From assembly GCF_028640845.1 (NCBI RefSeq), contig NC_080539.1, forward strand, positions 162,221,736 to 162,285,735: a stretch of 64,000 bases of DNA, read 5' to 3'. The position numbers were made by a program, and so were the translations under genes. Source of the DNA: Ahaetulla prasina. Its lineage: Eukaryota > Chordata > Lepidosauria > Squamata > Colubridae. Positions within the stretch are counted from its first letter, which is position 1; each line of letters opens with the position of its first letter. This document shows, piece by piece, positions 1 through 11,526 of this stretch. Below the pieces are notes generated by a model. It did no database searches, was not told where the DNA came from, and saw only the letters and a program-made list of their open reading frames with translations.

Positions 1-390
1 TGTCATTTCTACTATATACTTTAAATTTTCCAAAATTAATCTGCAGGCTCTCACCGTTATCACTTCACCACTTCCCATCATGTGGGAAAAATGCCCACTT
101 AAAATAGGAACTAAGTGGTTTGGAAATCAATACAACAAAGTATTCTTTATTGGCCCTCACAACTACAGTGAGATGTAGGGTCCTCATCAAAGGACTGCAG
201 AAGTGCCCCAAAGACCAGACTGTTACAACAGTCTTCTGCAAATGACACGTAGGAGTTACAAAAGCAGTATAAATTATAGCATGATCTTTTCTGCGAGAAT
301 TTGGGATCTTATAACAAGGGTAATTTTACTATGGGCTGACATGGCACCTCTACATTCTGTTCTTCTAAAGAGACTCTAAGCACGCTCTTT
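1..390. other. unassigned sequence
   Basis: No repeat family, ORF of note or RNA gene recognised. Ordinary AT-rich vertebrate-type sequence. Confidence 0.5.
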
Positions 391-720
391 TCTTTTTTTT
401 TTTTTTTTCAGGGTTTATTCTTTTTTTTAAAAATAACTTTTATTAAATATTTTTCAAAAAACAAAGAATCTTTAAACAATAGTTTCTTTCCAACAATTTT
501 GCAACGGTTAAACATTTCCAACTCGTCCATTTTTTCTCCCTCATTTCAATGTATCCTTTATACATACAAGTCTAATATTAATTTATTTACATATATACAT
601 ATAAATAACGGTGTACACAATTTGATTTCTACAAACTACATTTTTTCTGTTTCCTCTTATTTGTTGTTACATTTCTACACCTATATCTTCCTTATTTGAT
701 CTTTCCTTGCCTTTTATCTC
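391..720 (-). mobile_element. possible LINE-1-like 3' UTR remnant
   Basis: Two T-rich runs (about 391-410 and 421-440) are followed by AT-rich sequence containing AACTTTTATTAAATATTT. On the minus strand this reads as a 3' UTR with an AATAAA-like signal and a poly(A) tail. The style resembles the 3' end of the LINE-1-like insertion at 30.8-32.6 kb. No coding part is visible, so the assignment is tentative. Confidence 0.3.
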
Positions 721-1009
721 TCTCCTCTAGCCATTTGTAGCATGCTCTTTTCTACTAGCACCTTCTAACATAGACATGTTTTTACTGTATCCATATATTG
801 TCTCTATTCAGAACCACCACCTGGTTTTGTCAATCTGTCTTCTTCTCTTCCGGAGTCATCAGACAACTTCACTTTGCCTCTTCTGCCTACTACATACTTC
901 AGCATCATGTGTGTAAAGAGAATATTAGTTTTTTGCAACAACACAGCTCCTATACTTACTCTTCATAGAAAACTGCAGAGATTATGCAAATAATAACAGA
1001 CTAATGCAG

Positions 1010-1240
1010 TCTGTTATTAACACAGCTGCTTGCAATTACTGCAAGTTCAAGTCCCACCAGGCCCAAGGTTGACTCAGCCTTCCATCCTTTATATGGTAGG
1101 TAAAATGAGGACCCAGATTGTTGGGGGCAATAAAGTTGACTTTGTATATAATATACAAATGGATGAAGACTATTGCTTAACCCAATGTAAGCCACCCTGA
1201 GTCTCGGAGAAGGGCGGGATATAAATTCAAATAAACAAAA
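1010..1240 (+). mobile_element. tRNA-derived SINE with LINE-type 3' tail
   Basis: A degraded B-box-like TTCAAGTCCCACC is followed by the body GGTTGACTCAGCCTTCCATCC, GTAAAATGAGGACCCAGATTG and a tail reading CCACCCTGAGTC...GAGAAGGGCGGGATATAAATTC. The same body recurs on the minus strand at 18.0, 26.0, 37.3 and 51.1 kb and on the plus strand at 51.7 kb. The 3' tail matches the 3' end of the L2-type LINEs in this window (compare 14.4 kb), which suggests mobilisation by that LINE. That partner is an inference. Confidence 0.7.
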
Positions 1241-1244
1241 AACA

Positions 1245-1449
1245 CAAAACAGTCTACTATTGACCTCACCCCATCCCTAAGAGGTCTGTAAGGGGCGTGC
1301 ATAAGAGCACAAAAGAGCCTACCGTTCCTGTCCTACTGTTTCCTTTCATTATATCAAATTAATACAGTTATTACATACTCATGCTTATATATATGCTCAT
1401 ATATTGTATAGTTATTTCATGCTTATGCTTATGTATACTGTGTGACAAA

Positions 1450-1484
<35 letters not shown>

Positions 1485-1505
1485 ACAAACAAACAAACAA
1501 ACAAA
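1245..1505 (+). mobile_element. CR1-like LINE, 3' end only
   Basis: Matches the last part of the CR1-like elements at 12.5, 14.8 and 15.9 kb: CTGTCTACTATT-like start, CCTAAGAGGTCTGTAAGG around the ORF stop, a 3' UTR with TTATTTCATGCTTAT, then GTGTGACAAATAAATAAA. It ends in an AAAT array (from about 1449) that changes to AAAC repeats up to about 1505. Confidence 0.65.
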
Positions 1506-1534
1506 CCATCAACACCAGCAGAAACTAATCTCAG

Positions 1535-1790
1535 AGGAAGGAGGAGAACCACAACAATATAGTGTCATCCCACTCATGGTACCCTCAACTGATGATATCA
1601 AAGGCAGCTGAAAGTTCAAGGAGAATCAGAATGGAAAAAACACCACCATTTCAACCTTTCCATAGGCCATTGGCAAGTATGACCAAAACCATGTCAGTAT
1701 TGTACTCCAGTTTGAATTCCAACTGGAAAGGGGTTAGATTATCTATTTCTTCCAGGATCATCTAGAACTGGACGTCATATGGAAATTTAT
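1535..1790 (-). mobile_element. old L2-type LINE fragment
   Basis: Diverged but collinear with 56.25-56.50 kb, part of the better-preserved L2 element. Shared landmarks are GGAGGAGAACCAC, the string around TGATATCAAAGGCAGCTGA, and the TTTGAATTCCAACTGGAA segment. These lie in the region coding for the RT palm. No usable ORF remains. Confidence 0.5.
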
Positions 1791-2340
1791 CTAATTTGCA
1801 AAAAAAAAACAAAAAAAAAAAACAACCAACCACACACACACAAAAAAATTCCTGCTCTGTTAATCAACATTCTGAAAAATCAATGGGAAGGTCTTTTACT
1901 CGCCCAGCAGCAATACATTTAATTAGTTATCTGAAATAGCCCAAAACAGCAACTTTCACTTTTTTATTTAGTATGGTTTACATCTCCCACATTTGTGATC
2001 CTCACATTGGATCTCATTAATAGTGTGAACTCTAACAGAGGTGTTGAATAAGAATAAATGATACAAATAATAGCAACCTTTTTTAAAGAACAAAATATGA
2101 AATGAATTTATAAGTAGGATATGATTTTATAAATAAGTATTTGACAGGGCTGTAGGACCACATGAGAACACAGAGGTCCTTCTATCTTCAGTTTTTACAG
2201 TATGTGAGCTGCTCATCAGATGATCTAAGAAAACCCCTTTTTTCTTAGCATCCCTGTTTTTCTACCTGCTCTGACTTCATCCAACCTTTGCTATTGTGGT
2301 GATTTTGATCTAATCTCATTTCTGAAGGTTTTTTTTTAGT
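1791..2340. other. unassigned sequence
   Basis: Contains an A-rich run at 1801-1850 and otherwise nothing I recognise. Confidence 0.5.
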
Positions 2341-2344
2341 ATTA

Positions 2345-2680
2345 ACTCTTTTGAACTTTAGTGTTGGAGTTGACTCTGAGAATGCCACAGGCAGCTGAGA
2401 AAACAAACAAATGGATCATTGAACAAATCAACCTAGAGTTTTCACACAAGGCACAAATAATCAGGCTAAAATTATCTGCTTTCAGATACCTTGTGCAAAA
2501 ATATAGCTTTCTAATGAAGGCTTTGATGCTAGGAAAGGTGGAAGGAAAGAGAAGAAGAGGATGACCAAAGTGAATGGACTGTAATGGAAATGGGTGCACA
2601 GTTAGAAATCCCCAGAACTAGGTTAAGGACAGATCACCATGAAGAAAATCTATCTTTGTGGCTGGTAAGAGTCAATAATG
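2345..2680 (+). mobile_element. RTE-BovB LINE, 3' end
   Basis: The plus strand codes for the extreme C-terminus of a BovB-type polyprotein, in broken frame. A segment reads NKWIIEQINLEFSHKAQIIR and ends with ALMLGKVEGKRRRG, a hallmark of the RTE/BovB C-terminus. The frame stops at 2562-2564 just after that motif, and the 3' UTR follows. The element is 5' truncated at about 2345. A CAT microsatellite lies directly downstream. Confidence 0.7.
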
Positions 2681-2688
2681 ACTTGATG

Positions 2689-2749
<61 letters not shown>
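2689..2749 (+). repeat. (CAT)n microsatellite
   Basis: About 20 uninterrupted CAT/ATC triplets next to the BovB 3' end. It translates as polyhistidine in one frame, without any sign of being coding. Confidence 0.95.
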
Positions 2750-3049
2750 TCACAGTCCCAACTTTTGTTCCAGAAAATGATTTTAATTCATGAAATTATC
2801 TAAAAGGGAAAGCAGATGAAAGAGAAAACAACTAAATTTGAAGAGATTTGGAGAGGCTTATTAAAAAGGCAGTCATTTCATTTTTTAAAAAAATATGGAA
2901 ATATGAAGTATAGTCCTCCCCTAAATATTTGCAAGACGATAAGGCTGCTTTTTGCTCTATAATAATGTGCTGTTCAGAAGGAGTACTTACTATCATTTTG
3001 ATGTTTAGATTAGAATCTTTCCTTGCTATCAAATCTGACTCAATTCCTT

Positions 3050-4390
3050 TTACTCAGGCTTGAATCAGTTATTTCATTTTGTCCCAATCTTGATGAAAGT
3101 GCTGCTCTTTGTTTGTTAGTTGCTACCTCTTGTCCATAGTTCTTCAGGCACTCTGTCTATCAGATCTAATTCCTTAAATCTATTTGTCACCTCTACTGTA
3201 TATTCATCAGGGATATGATTTAATTCATATCTGAGTGGCCTAGTGCTTTCCCCTACTTTCTTCAATTTAAGCCTAAATTTTGCAACGAGAAGTTCATGAT
3301 CTGAGCCACAGCTCCTGGCTTGTTTTTACTGACTGTATAGAGCTTCTCCATCTTTGGCTGCAGAGCACATAGTTAATCTGATTTCTGTGTTGACCGTCTA
3401 GTGATGTCCATGTAGAGATGTCTCTTGGGTTGTTGGAAAAGAATGTTTGCTAAGACCATAATATTCTCTTGACCAAATTCTATCAGCCTGTGTCCTGCCT
3501 TATTTTGTACTCCAAGACCAAACTTGCCTTTATTCTGGTTATCTTTTGACTTCTTACTTTAGCATTCCAATCCCCCATGATGATAAAAAGATCATTTTTG
3601 GTTTTCTAGAAGGTGTTGTGGGTCTTCATAGAATCGGTCAACTTCAGCCTCTTCAGCACCAGTGGTTAGGGTATAGATTGGGACTACTGTTATTTTGAAT
3701 GGTTTGCCTTGGATTCAAACTGAGATCATTCTGTCATTTTGGGGATTGTATCCCAGTACTGCTTTTACTATTCTTTTATTGACTATGAAGGCTACTCCAT
3801 TTCTTCTGAGGGATTCTTGCCTGCAGTAGTATACCTGACGATCATTTGAATTAAATTCACCCATTCCTGTCCATTTTAGTTCACTAATTTCTAAGATGTC
3901 AATGTTCAGTCTTTTCATCTCTTGTCTGACCACATCCAGCTTACCTTGATTCATGGATCTTACATTCCAGGTTCCTATGGACAAAAGATCTTTACAGGAT
4001 CAGACTTTCCTTTCACCACCAGATACATCCACAGCTGAGCATCCTTTTGGCTTTGGCCCAGTCGCTTCACTCTTTCTGGCACTACCAGTACTAGGCCTCC
4101 ACTCTTCCTCAGTAGTATATTGGACACCTTCTGACCTGAGGGGCTCATCTTCCAGCATCATATCTTTTTTCCTTTTTGTACTGTCCCTGGGGTTTTCATG
4201 GCAAAGATACTGGAGTGGGCTGCCATTTCCTTCTCCAGTGGATCATGTTTTGTCAGAGCTCTCTGCTATGACCTGTCCGTCTTGGGTGGCCCTGCACAGC
4301 ATAGCTCATAGCTTCATTGAGCTACGCAAACCCCTTCACCAAGACAAGGCAGTGATCCATGAAAGGGGGCTGCTCTTTAGAGAAGCTCAA
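3050..4390 (-). mobile_element. RTE-BovB LINE, 5' UTR and endonuclease half
   Basis: On the minus strand the 5' UTR lies at about 4390-3990. It contains the BovB-type phrase whose plus-strand form is GATACTGGAGTGGGCTGCC. The start of the apurinic-type endonuclease domain follows at 3984 and degraded endonuclease sequence continues to about 3050. The reverse transcriptase is absent, so this is a 3'-deleted copy or an internal rearrangement. BovB is known to be abundant in squamates and to have moved between vertebrates. Confidence 0.75.
3715..3984 (-). pseudogene. BovB APE-type endonuclease, N-terminal fragment
   Basis: An 89-codon open stretch encodes the beginning of an AP-endonuclease-like domain, the enzyme that nicks target DNA to prime reverse transcription in LINEs. 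Visible motifs are IGTWNVRSMNQGKLDVV near residues 3-18 (the family's GTWNVR motif with the catalytic Asn) and ISELKWTGMGEF at about 33-44, with the catalytic Glu in the SELKW context. ESLRRNGVAFIVNK follows at about 58-71. The frame is lost at 3715, and similar but frameshifted sequence continues toward 3050. The complete domain is normally about 220 residues, so this is a broken remnant. Confidence 0.75.
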
Positions 4391-5290
4391 TAAACTCATA
4401 AATCAAAGTTCAGTATATGCATTACATTCTACTTAGACAATCATTATTACAGTAATTCATTCTGCTAATTTCCTTGGGGAACAAGATCTTTTGACCCAAA
4501 GACATTAATAGATTTGTTTTGGTTTGTTCATTCTCCACCCCATCCCAGGATAACTATTCTTACTACCGACTGAATGTAAATTAATTGAATTTAAAAACCA
4601 GTCAGGTTTCTTTCTTCTGGCTTAGTACCTTTCTGGGGAATTTAAATTATGATGGAGCAAATGGTTTTTAAAGAATATTTTCAAATACCTTTTTGAATTA
4701 TTTAACTTCTAATAAGAAAGTTAGAACATGGTACAGTTTTTCTTCAGTTACTGTGTAAATTCTTCATCCAAGTTAGAAAACCAATAATAGCTCATTGTAC
4801 CATTTCTAGATTTTTAGACTGCAGCTGTAGAATGGAGGGGATCCAAATTCAAGCTATCCCTTCTATGGATTAATATATAATATGAAGTTTGGGAAATATC
4901 ATCAACAGAGATAAAAGTTAAAAAAAGAAGTGAACAGTTAAAAAAAGAAGAAATGAATAATTCAGTATCTTGAAGGATGTAGGTATCTTCATATGGACCA
5001 AACATAGTGTACAAACAAGCACACACACAAACCTACAGTTTGTTTGTTTTTTTAAAAAAATAAGAATTCTACATTTTCTCTTGGGTTTGCCAATTTCCCC
5101 TTTTTAATGCCTGAATATTTTGGGGTCACGGGGTTTTACATAAAACCGAGGAGTCTATGTTCACCTTAGTTCTTCAACTAAAAACTCCCTTTTTTCAACC
5201 CTGTAGAGTTGTAATTTGGGATAGAGTCGGGGTGGCTGGATGGAGCTAAGCCTTTATTGGTCAAATTTCCTTCCTGATTCCACATGGAAT
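4391..5290. other. unassigned sequence
   Basis: No element, exon or RNA recognised in this 900-base stretch. Confidence 0.5.
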
Positions 5291-5329
5291 TCACAGCAGA
5301 TTTTTAGTAAATAAATTTTAGTAAATAAT

Positions 5330-5450
5330 ATTTTTTTTGCACCCTAGGAGAGAGAAACATCTGTGCTACCTAGAATTGAACTCTCAACCTTCTGAGAGGG
5401 AGGTGAGCATCTTCACCACTAGGGCACCATGACACCATGTCTTCAGTCAG
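5330..5450 (-). mobile_element. tRNA-like SINE fragment
   Basis: Read on the minus strand, the segment has a tRNA-like head (TGGTGCCCTAGTGGTGAAGA) and a B-box-like GAGAGTTCAATTCTAGG. A-box-like spacing and the lack of a full cloverleaf point to a SINE rather than a tRNA gene. Confidence 0.45.
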
Positions 5451-5558
5451 TAGTAAGAATACCACTGTCTCAACTGCCTCTCCATTATCTTACCTATTTC
5501 ATGTAACTCCTCATTCAGAGATTTGGGGAAGAGTGATAAAAAAGAGTTGTAGTGGATC

Positions 5559-5832
5559 CAGTGATGGGTTTCAAATTTTTTTACTACCGGTTCTGTGGGC
5601 GTGGCTTGGTGGGCATGGCAGGGGAAGGATACTGTAAATCTCCATTCCCTCCCCAGTCCAGGGGAAGGTGACTGCAAAATCCCCATTTCCTCCCAATCAG
5701 CTGGGACTCGGGAGGCAGAAAATAGATGTGGGTGGGGCCAGTCAGAATTTTTACTACCGGTTCTCCGAACTACTCAAAAATTCCGCTACTGGTTCTTCAG
5801 AACTGGTCAGAACCTGCTGAAACCCACCTCTG
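5559..5832. mobile_element. hAT-type miniature DNA transposon
   Basis: Terminal inverted repeats CAGTGATGGGTTTC / AAACCCACCTCTG enclose 274 bp with no coding capacity. The flanking 8-bp duplications are perfect (AGTGGATC at 5551-5558 and 5833-5840). The 8-bp duplication and CAG...CTG ends are characteristic of hAT elements. Internal landmarks are ACTACCGGTTCTGTGGG and GGCAGGGGAAGGATACTG. The same family is at 10.5, 44.7 and 47.0 kb. Confidence 0.88.
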
Positions 5833-5840
5833 AGTGGATC

Positions 5841-6565
5841 CCACCTCTGCAGTGGATCCCTTCTCTTGATTTTCTTGCCCTCTTCCTCTCACTGAAACAC
5901 ACGGGATGTCAGGTTGCTTATTTTTGTTCTCTGAGCTATTTTTAGCATTTTAGCATTTAGGTTTTATCGGTTGATAGTTCCATTTTATTATGCATACATA
6001 TTTTATGCTGTTTCCCAATAAGTCCATTGTTTTGAAGCAGTGTTGGATTTTATTAGTGTGACTTTGTTTTGTTAATATGCTAATACTATGTTTTAAACTG
6101 AATTGTGCAATACCTAGTAACATCTATTCTGTGAGGTTTTTATTAAATGTAATAGAATTTAAGAAACACACCAATGAAATGTCGGCTTGGTTGATAAACT
6201 GAAAGAAACAAGATGCCTATATGTAGTAAAGAAACAAATGAGCTCCAGGGTTTTTAGACAGCCCTTCTAGGACTTCACAGATCTCTCATATGGAAGAATT
6301 CCAATCATGGGTGTCCTGTATGCTCCCATAAAACAGCAACCACAAACAATTTAATTCACAATTATTTAATTGACCTCTCTAAAAGTTGTCTTAATTCTGG
6401 GAATGTGAGATAAACATGGAGGCATAATACAAGTGATAGACTGTTATATTCTTTGGGATGGGGCGGAAGCAACTTATGTAGCATCAGTGAAGATGGAAGG
6501 AAACATCACCCAAATATTTGCATGTGCCTTTTTAAATGTACCGAGGCAGACGTAGAAATAGTAGC
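5841..6565. other. unassigned sequence
   Basis: Nothing recognised. Contains short ORFs without family features. Confidence 0.5.
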
Positions 6566-6567
6566 AG

Positions 6568-6700
6568 TACAGGTAGTTCTTGGATTACAACCACAAATGA
6601 GATCAGAATTTCTGTTGTTCAGCGAGCCATGCCCGATTGGCAAGACAATTTTTGGCAGGGTTGTTAAAATGAATCACTGCAGTTGCGCTTACTCTTGTCT
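6568..6700. mobile_element. partial TA-flanked miniature element
   Basis: Begins TACAGGTAGTTCTTGGATTA, the terminal sequence of the element at 6740-7139, and follows it loosely for about 130 bases before losing similarity. It is truncated on the right. Confidence 0.5.
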
Positions 6701-6739
6701 TAGAAATCTCCTTTTCTACATGCAAGATAGAAATACATA

Positions 6740-7139
6740 CAGGTAGTTCTTGACCACAACTGAACTAAAAATTGCCATTGTTAAGCAAGGCAATTGTTAA
6801 ATGATTTGGATTCCATTTTACAACCTTTGTTTTGCCATAGTTGTTAAGAGAATCATTGAGGTTGTTAAGTGACTCAAGTGGTCATGAAGCAAATCCAATC
6901 TATTGACCTTGTTCATCAGAAACCAGCTGGGAAGGTCACAAATGGCAATCATATATGACCCTGGAATGCTGCAACCATTATAAATATGAGCTCATTGCCA
7001 AATGCCTGAATTTTGATCACATGACTGTGAGGATGTTGCTACGGTCATAAGTAAGAGAATAGTCATAAGTCACTTTTTTCAGTGATGATGTAACTTCAAA
7101 CAGTCACTAAACGAATGGTTTTAAGTTGAGGACTACCGG
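6740..7139. mobile_element. TA-flanked miniature DNA transposon (mariner-like ends)
   Basis: The left end is CAGGTAGTTCTTGACC and the right end TTGAGGACTACCGG, inverted repeats of each other with TA on both sides (6738-6739, 7140-7141). The interior has no ORF and consists of phrases such as GATCACATGACTGTG and TTAAGTGACTC. Related copies are at 19.07 and 36.09 kb. TA duplication suggests mobilisation by a Tc1/mariner-class transposase, which is an inference from ends alone. Confidence 0.7.
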
Positions 7140-7144
7140 TAATT

Positions 7145-8145
7145 CAAATCCAGAAACAATACACATCAGCATAGTGGTATGCAGAGAAAAACCGTGAATA
7201 AAACGACTTGCATGCCTGAATCTGCAGTCCTAAGAACACTGTTCAAATTGATAGACAATTTCAAGGCCCTTATACTATTCTCCGTTCATATCTTCTGAAT
7301 CTCTAAACAGAAGCAAAACTTCATGCAAAAGATGCGTTCACAGCAAGGCTTGCCCCCTGTCAACCATTCAATGGTTGCATATCTTAAAGTTAAGAGCAAG
7401 GCACGGGTAGACTACATTAGATGTCAGGAGCTGTGTCACTGGATTAGGAAAATCTTGTTGGAGGCAGAATAATGCTTCATCTACTGTATGTCATGTCGAT
7501 TTCTGAAGTTAGGAAGTATGAATATATTAAGGATGGTGCTTGGTTTGGACCCTAGTTTATTGAGCTTTTTAACTCTGAACCTTAGAAGATTGAGGTGGGG
7601 AAAGAGGCTGGATTGTGCTCTTAATATTTATGGTAGGCTGTTTCCTTCATTTTCCCCTGAACTCCAAGCTGGAGGCTACATCTCATTATATGTCATCTGT
7701 TGCTTCATTTAATGAATCTATTTTGCCCTTTAATTTTTAAGAGGGACCACCTTCTCATTTACAGATGGAGAATGGCCATCAATTAGTGCTAATACTACTT
7801 CAGTTGTATTATTAATGTTATTTCTCTCACATTCAATATGTCAGTTGGAGACCTATTTATCCCTGATTTGTACCAGCTCTGAGACTGTATCAAAAAACAT
7901 TTTTTCCATCAAAAAATGACTGCAACATGCAGATTTATACGCACAATCTCCTACATAAACACAGTTTCATTAAGCAAAAAAAAAAAATTAGAATGCTCAG
8001 CCAAATGACTAAGCAAAACTACTCATTTATTTTTCAGGAAACATGGCTTTCCTCAGCTGACATAAATCAATCCATTTTGGATTAACAGTTAAAGATCACT
8101 TACATTCAGCGTTATTCTCCTTTTAGGTAATTACAATACCTATGG
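7145..8145. other. unassigned sequence
   Basis: One kilobase with no recognised repeat family or exon. It has a poly(A) run at about 7976-7988. Confidence 0.5.
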
Positions 8146-8194
8146 TTTTATAATAATAATAACAGAGTTGGAAGGAACCTTGGAGGCCTTCTAG

Positions 8195-8841
8195 CAGGGG
8201 TGAAATGCTCCCGGATCGGACCAGCTCACGCGATCCGGTAGTGATGGCGGCTGCTGGTTTGGAGGAAAGCTAGCAAAAATCCCTGGCCCCACCCCCCCTG
8301 CTTCTGCTGAGCCACACCATCAGCAGAGGGTGTTTTTTTTTACTTTTAAAAGCTGGTTTTGCTTCAGCCGAAACATGCCTTTAAAAGTAAAAAACCCTTT
8401 GAGGATCCCGCCCCTCAGCTGAGATCGGCAGAGACTTTAAACTTTTTTTTTAAAAAAATTAAAGTCTCCTCTGGTGATCTCACCTGAGTTCCTCATCAGC
8501 AGAACCTTACTTGTACTCTTACTTGTAGAAAACATGTTTTCTACAAGTAAGAGTAGAGATTCTAAGGCACTTACCTGATTACTGATGAATGCATGGCTCT
8601 TTTTCCAGCCCGAAAGCAGTTTCACTTTCAGCCAGACAGAATCAATTGCTTAGCTAATCTATTTCCTCGGTGATCAACTGGCTGGCTTTGCTGGCTGAGG
8701 AACTCTGGGATTTGAAGTCCACAATAAAATAAAATAAAATAATAAAATAAAATATTTGTGCAGCTTTCTGAGATTTGGTGTGTTTCTGTAGTGCTTCACT
8801 CTAACTACACAAACATACAAAATCTTAGAAAGCTGGGTGTG

Positions 8842-8885
<44 letters not shown>

Positions 8886-9070
8886 TTGTGTGTGTGTAAA
8901 GTGTGAAAGTTGGTTTTTGGTACCTCTTATTGTTTTTTATACTTTGTTTATTATTTTTATTATTTATTGTTATTGGCCACGCCCACCCAGTCATCTGACC
9001 ACCAAGCCATGCCCACCAATTAAGCCACGCCCACAGAACCGGTAGGGAAAATTTTTAGATTTCACCCCTG
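8195..9070. mobile_element. hAT-type non-autonomous element nested in CR1
   Basis: The ends are CAGGGGTGAAAT and ATTTCACCCCTG, perfect 12-bp inverted repeats, with perfect 8-bp duplications CCTTCTAG at 8187-8194 and 9071-9078. The interior holds T- and A-rich inverted segments (8330-8460), an AAAAT cluster (8721-8755) and a TG microsatellite (8849-8883), but no transposase. A sister copy of 589 bp lies at 43946-44534. Confidence 0.92.
8849..8883. repeat. (TG)n microsatellite
   Basis: About 17 TG units inside the hAT-type element. Confidence 0.95.
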
Positions 9071-9105
9071 CCTTCTAGTCCAACCTCCTGCCCAGGCAGG
9101 AAACC

Positions 9106-10260
9106 CTACACCATCTCAGTCAGATGGTTATCCAACATTTTCTTAAAAATTTCCAGTGTTGGAGCATTCACAACTTCTGCAGGCAAGTTGTTCCACTTAT
9201 TAATTGTTCTAACTGTCAGGAAATTTCTCCTTAGTTCTAAGTTGCTTCTCTCCTTGATTAGTTTCCATCCATTGCTTCTTCTTCTACCCTCAGGTGCTTT
9301 GGAGAATAGTTTGACTCCCTCTTCTTTGTGGCAACCCCTGAGATATTGGAACACTGCTATCATGTCTCCCCTAGTCCTTCTTTTTATTAAACTAGACATA
9401 CCCAGTTCCTGCAACCGTTCTTCATATGTTTTAGCCTCCAGTCCCCTAATCATCTTTGTTGCTCTTCTCTGCACTCTTTCTAGAGTCTCAGCATCTTTTT
9501 TACATCGTGGTGACCAAAACTGAATGCAGTATTCAAAGTGTGCCCTTACCAAGGCATTATAAAGTGGTATTAACACTTCACGTGATCTTGATTCTCTCTC
9601 TCTGTTTATGCAGCCCAGAACTGTGTTGGCTTTTTTAGCAGCTGCTGCACACTGCTGGCTCATATCTAAATGGTTGTCCACTAGGACTCCAAGATCCCTC
9701 TTACAGGTACTACTATTGAGCAAGGTACCACGTATACGATACCTGTGCATATTTTTTTTGCCTAAATGTAGAACCTTACTTTTTTCACTGTTGAATTTCA
9801 TTTTGTTAGATAGCACCCAATGTTCAAGTCTGTCAAGATCCTTCTGTAACTTGAGCCTATCTTCTGGAGTGTTGGCTATTCCTGCCAGCTTGGTGTCATC
9901 TGCAAATTTGATGAGTTCTCCATCTATCCCCTTGTCCAAGTCATTGATGAAGATGTTGAAAAGTACTGGGCCTAAAACAGAGCCTTGGGGTACTCCACTG
10001 CATACATCCCTCCATGTGGATGTAGTTCCATTAAGGACTACATGTTGAGTGCAGTTGGTCAGCCAGTTACGAATCCATCTGGTGGTGGTGCTGTCTAACC
10101 CACATTTTTCTACTTTATCTAGTAGTAGGTTATGGGCTACTTTATCAAATGCTTTACTGAAGTCCAAGTAAATTATATCGACAGCATTCCTCTGATCTAT
10201 TAATTTTGTCACTTTGTCAAAGAATGCAATAAGATTAGTCAATAAGTTTGGCCCAACATT
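9106..10260 (-). pseudogene. CR1 reverse transcriptase (N-terminally truncated, long intact frame)
   Basis: The open frame runs to a stop at 9106-9108. It covers the RT palm and thumb and the CR1 C-terminal domain. Motifs in order are YLDFSKAFDKVAH (motif A, catalytic Asp), SGVPQGSVLGPVLFNIFIND (motif B), and LIKFADDTKLAG (motif C, with FADD in place of the usual YADD, a normal CR1 variant). Further on are WNNLPAEVV and the terminal FKKMLDNHL, typical of the CR1 C-terminus. The endonuclease, ORF1 and fingers are missing. The open frame continues to 10299, but those first dozen residues come from flanking DNA. With about 385 codons uninterrupted, this is one of the youngest coding remnants in the window, yet it cannot be autonomous. 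It might instead be called a truncated CDS. Confidence 0.88.
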
Positions 10261-10509
10261 CCCCAAGTTGGCATTTTCTGAATGGGTTGTGACTACCATT
10301 CATAGATTTTCTACGACTGATCCAATGCATTTAGAGGATTCCAGTTTTGGTCTCACTAATTATATAATCAGAATAGATTTAATATGATTAATAAAAAAAA
10401 TAGTTGCCCAATAATTCTCATTGCTGAGAAATGTAGCCACTAGGTGTTTTTTTTTCCCATTGATGTGTTTAAACAGTTTAGAAAAACTTCATAAATATAA
10501 GCTTGAAGG

Positions 10510-10735
10510 CAGTGGTGAAATCCATTTTTTTTACTACCAGTTCTGTGGGCATGGCTTGGTGGGCGTGGTGTGGTGTGGCTTGGTGGGTGTGGCAGGGGAA
10601 GGATCCTGCAAAATCTCCATTCTCATCCCACTCTGGGGTCAGCCAGAGGTGGTATTTGCAGGTTCTCCGAATTGCTCAAAATTTCCACTACCGGTTTTCC
10701 AGAACCTTGTCAGAACCTGCTGGATTTCACCCCTG
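10510..10735. mobile_element. hAT-type miniature DNA transposon
   Basis: CAGTGGTGAAATCC / GGATTTCACCCCTG ends with perfect 8-bp duplications CTTGAAGG (10502-10509 and 10736-10743). It has the same interior as the copy at 5559. Its left end and left flank are reused at 12.03 and 13.68 kb in the mosaic locus. Confidence 0.9.
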
Positions 10736-11351
10736 CTTGAAGGACTCGGAGTTAATTATCATTAGAACTATATAGAATCAGGTCATTCTCTTTTTTTAAC
10801 AACTATTAATTGTAACACTATAGACATGAAAATTATTATGTTTCTCATTAAGAGCAGCAGTGATGGAAAATGAAAATTTGCTTCCCCCCTCCAGTTCCAT
10901 CATCAACTGATTAGGAGAAGATTCATATTGATGAACAGAATTTGTATATCAAAGTTATGTTTACAGACGATGCCCACTTAGCCTTCCTAGTGTAAAATAA
11001 TATTTGGAAAATAGTTACGTATCCTTTTAAAAAAATAATAAATAAAATTAAATGGCAGAAATGGGCTGCTTAATTTTTGCAGTGCAAAAGCAAGCAAGTT
11101 TGGGATGTGGGGCTCTGTATGAGAAAAAGTACACGCTTCAAACTTGAAAGTCTAAAAAAATAAGAAAATCCTGGAATAAACTTTCAGATTCTATGACTCC
11201 TATTTTTCCCTAAGAAGGAATGTAGAAATGTAGCAAAAATTCCTAAGGCCAAATTATATGCTTTTTCTATATACTGATAACAAGTTTTTGGAACGGGACT
11301 GCACGTCTTTTAAAAAAAAACATGCTGGTTGGTTGCTTGGATGGATGGTCC

Positions 11352-11433
11352 ATTCATTCATTCATCCATCCATCCATCCATCCATCCATCCATCCATCCA
11401 TCCATCCATCCATCCATCCATCCATCCATCTAT

Positions 11434-11508
<75 letters not shown>

Positions 11509-11515
11509 TTTGATT
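11352..11515. repeat. compound (ATCC)n-(TTTA)n microsatellite
   Basis: ATCC repeats to about 11430 switch to TTTA repeats to about 11512. Three overlapping ORFs here are only the translation of the repeat. Confidence 0.95.
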
Positions 11516-11526
11516 TATATATCCAT

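Larger units (their letters stand above)
8150..10260 (-). mobile_element. CR1 LINE, 5'-truncated, split by a hAT insertion
   Basis: The minus strand carries the RT domain, C-terminal domain, 3' UTR and the CR1-type end (CTCTGTTATTATTATTATA on the minus strand, about 8150-8168). The 3' UTR is interrupted at 8195-9070 by a hAT-type element; removing one 8-bp duplication (CCTTCTAG) restores the CR1 phrase. The left part is 8150-8194 and the right part resumes at 9071. The 5' truncation is near 10260, where similarity to CR1 stops just before the LTNLIAFFD motif. Confidence 0.88.

Noticed and set aside
2584..2793. ORF with a run of about 19 histidines
   Set aside because: It is the translation of a CAT microsatellite next to a BovB 3' end. 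No upstream or downstream coding signal.
3953..4393. 146-codon plus-strand ORF
   Set aside because: Antisense to the BovB 5' UTR. No domain features, and the minus strand explains the region.
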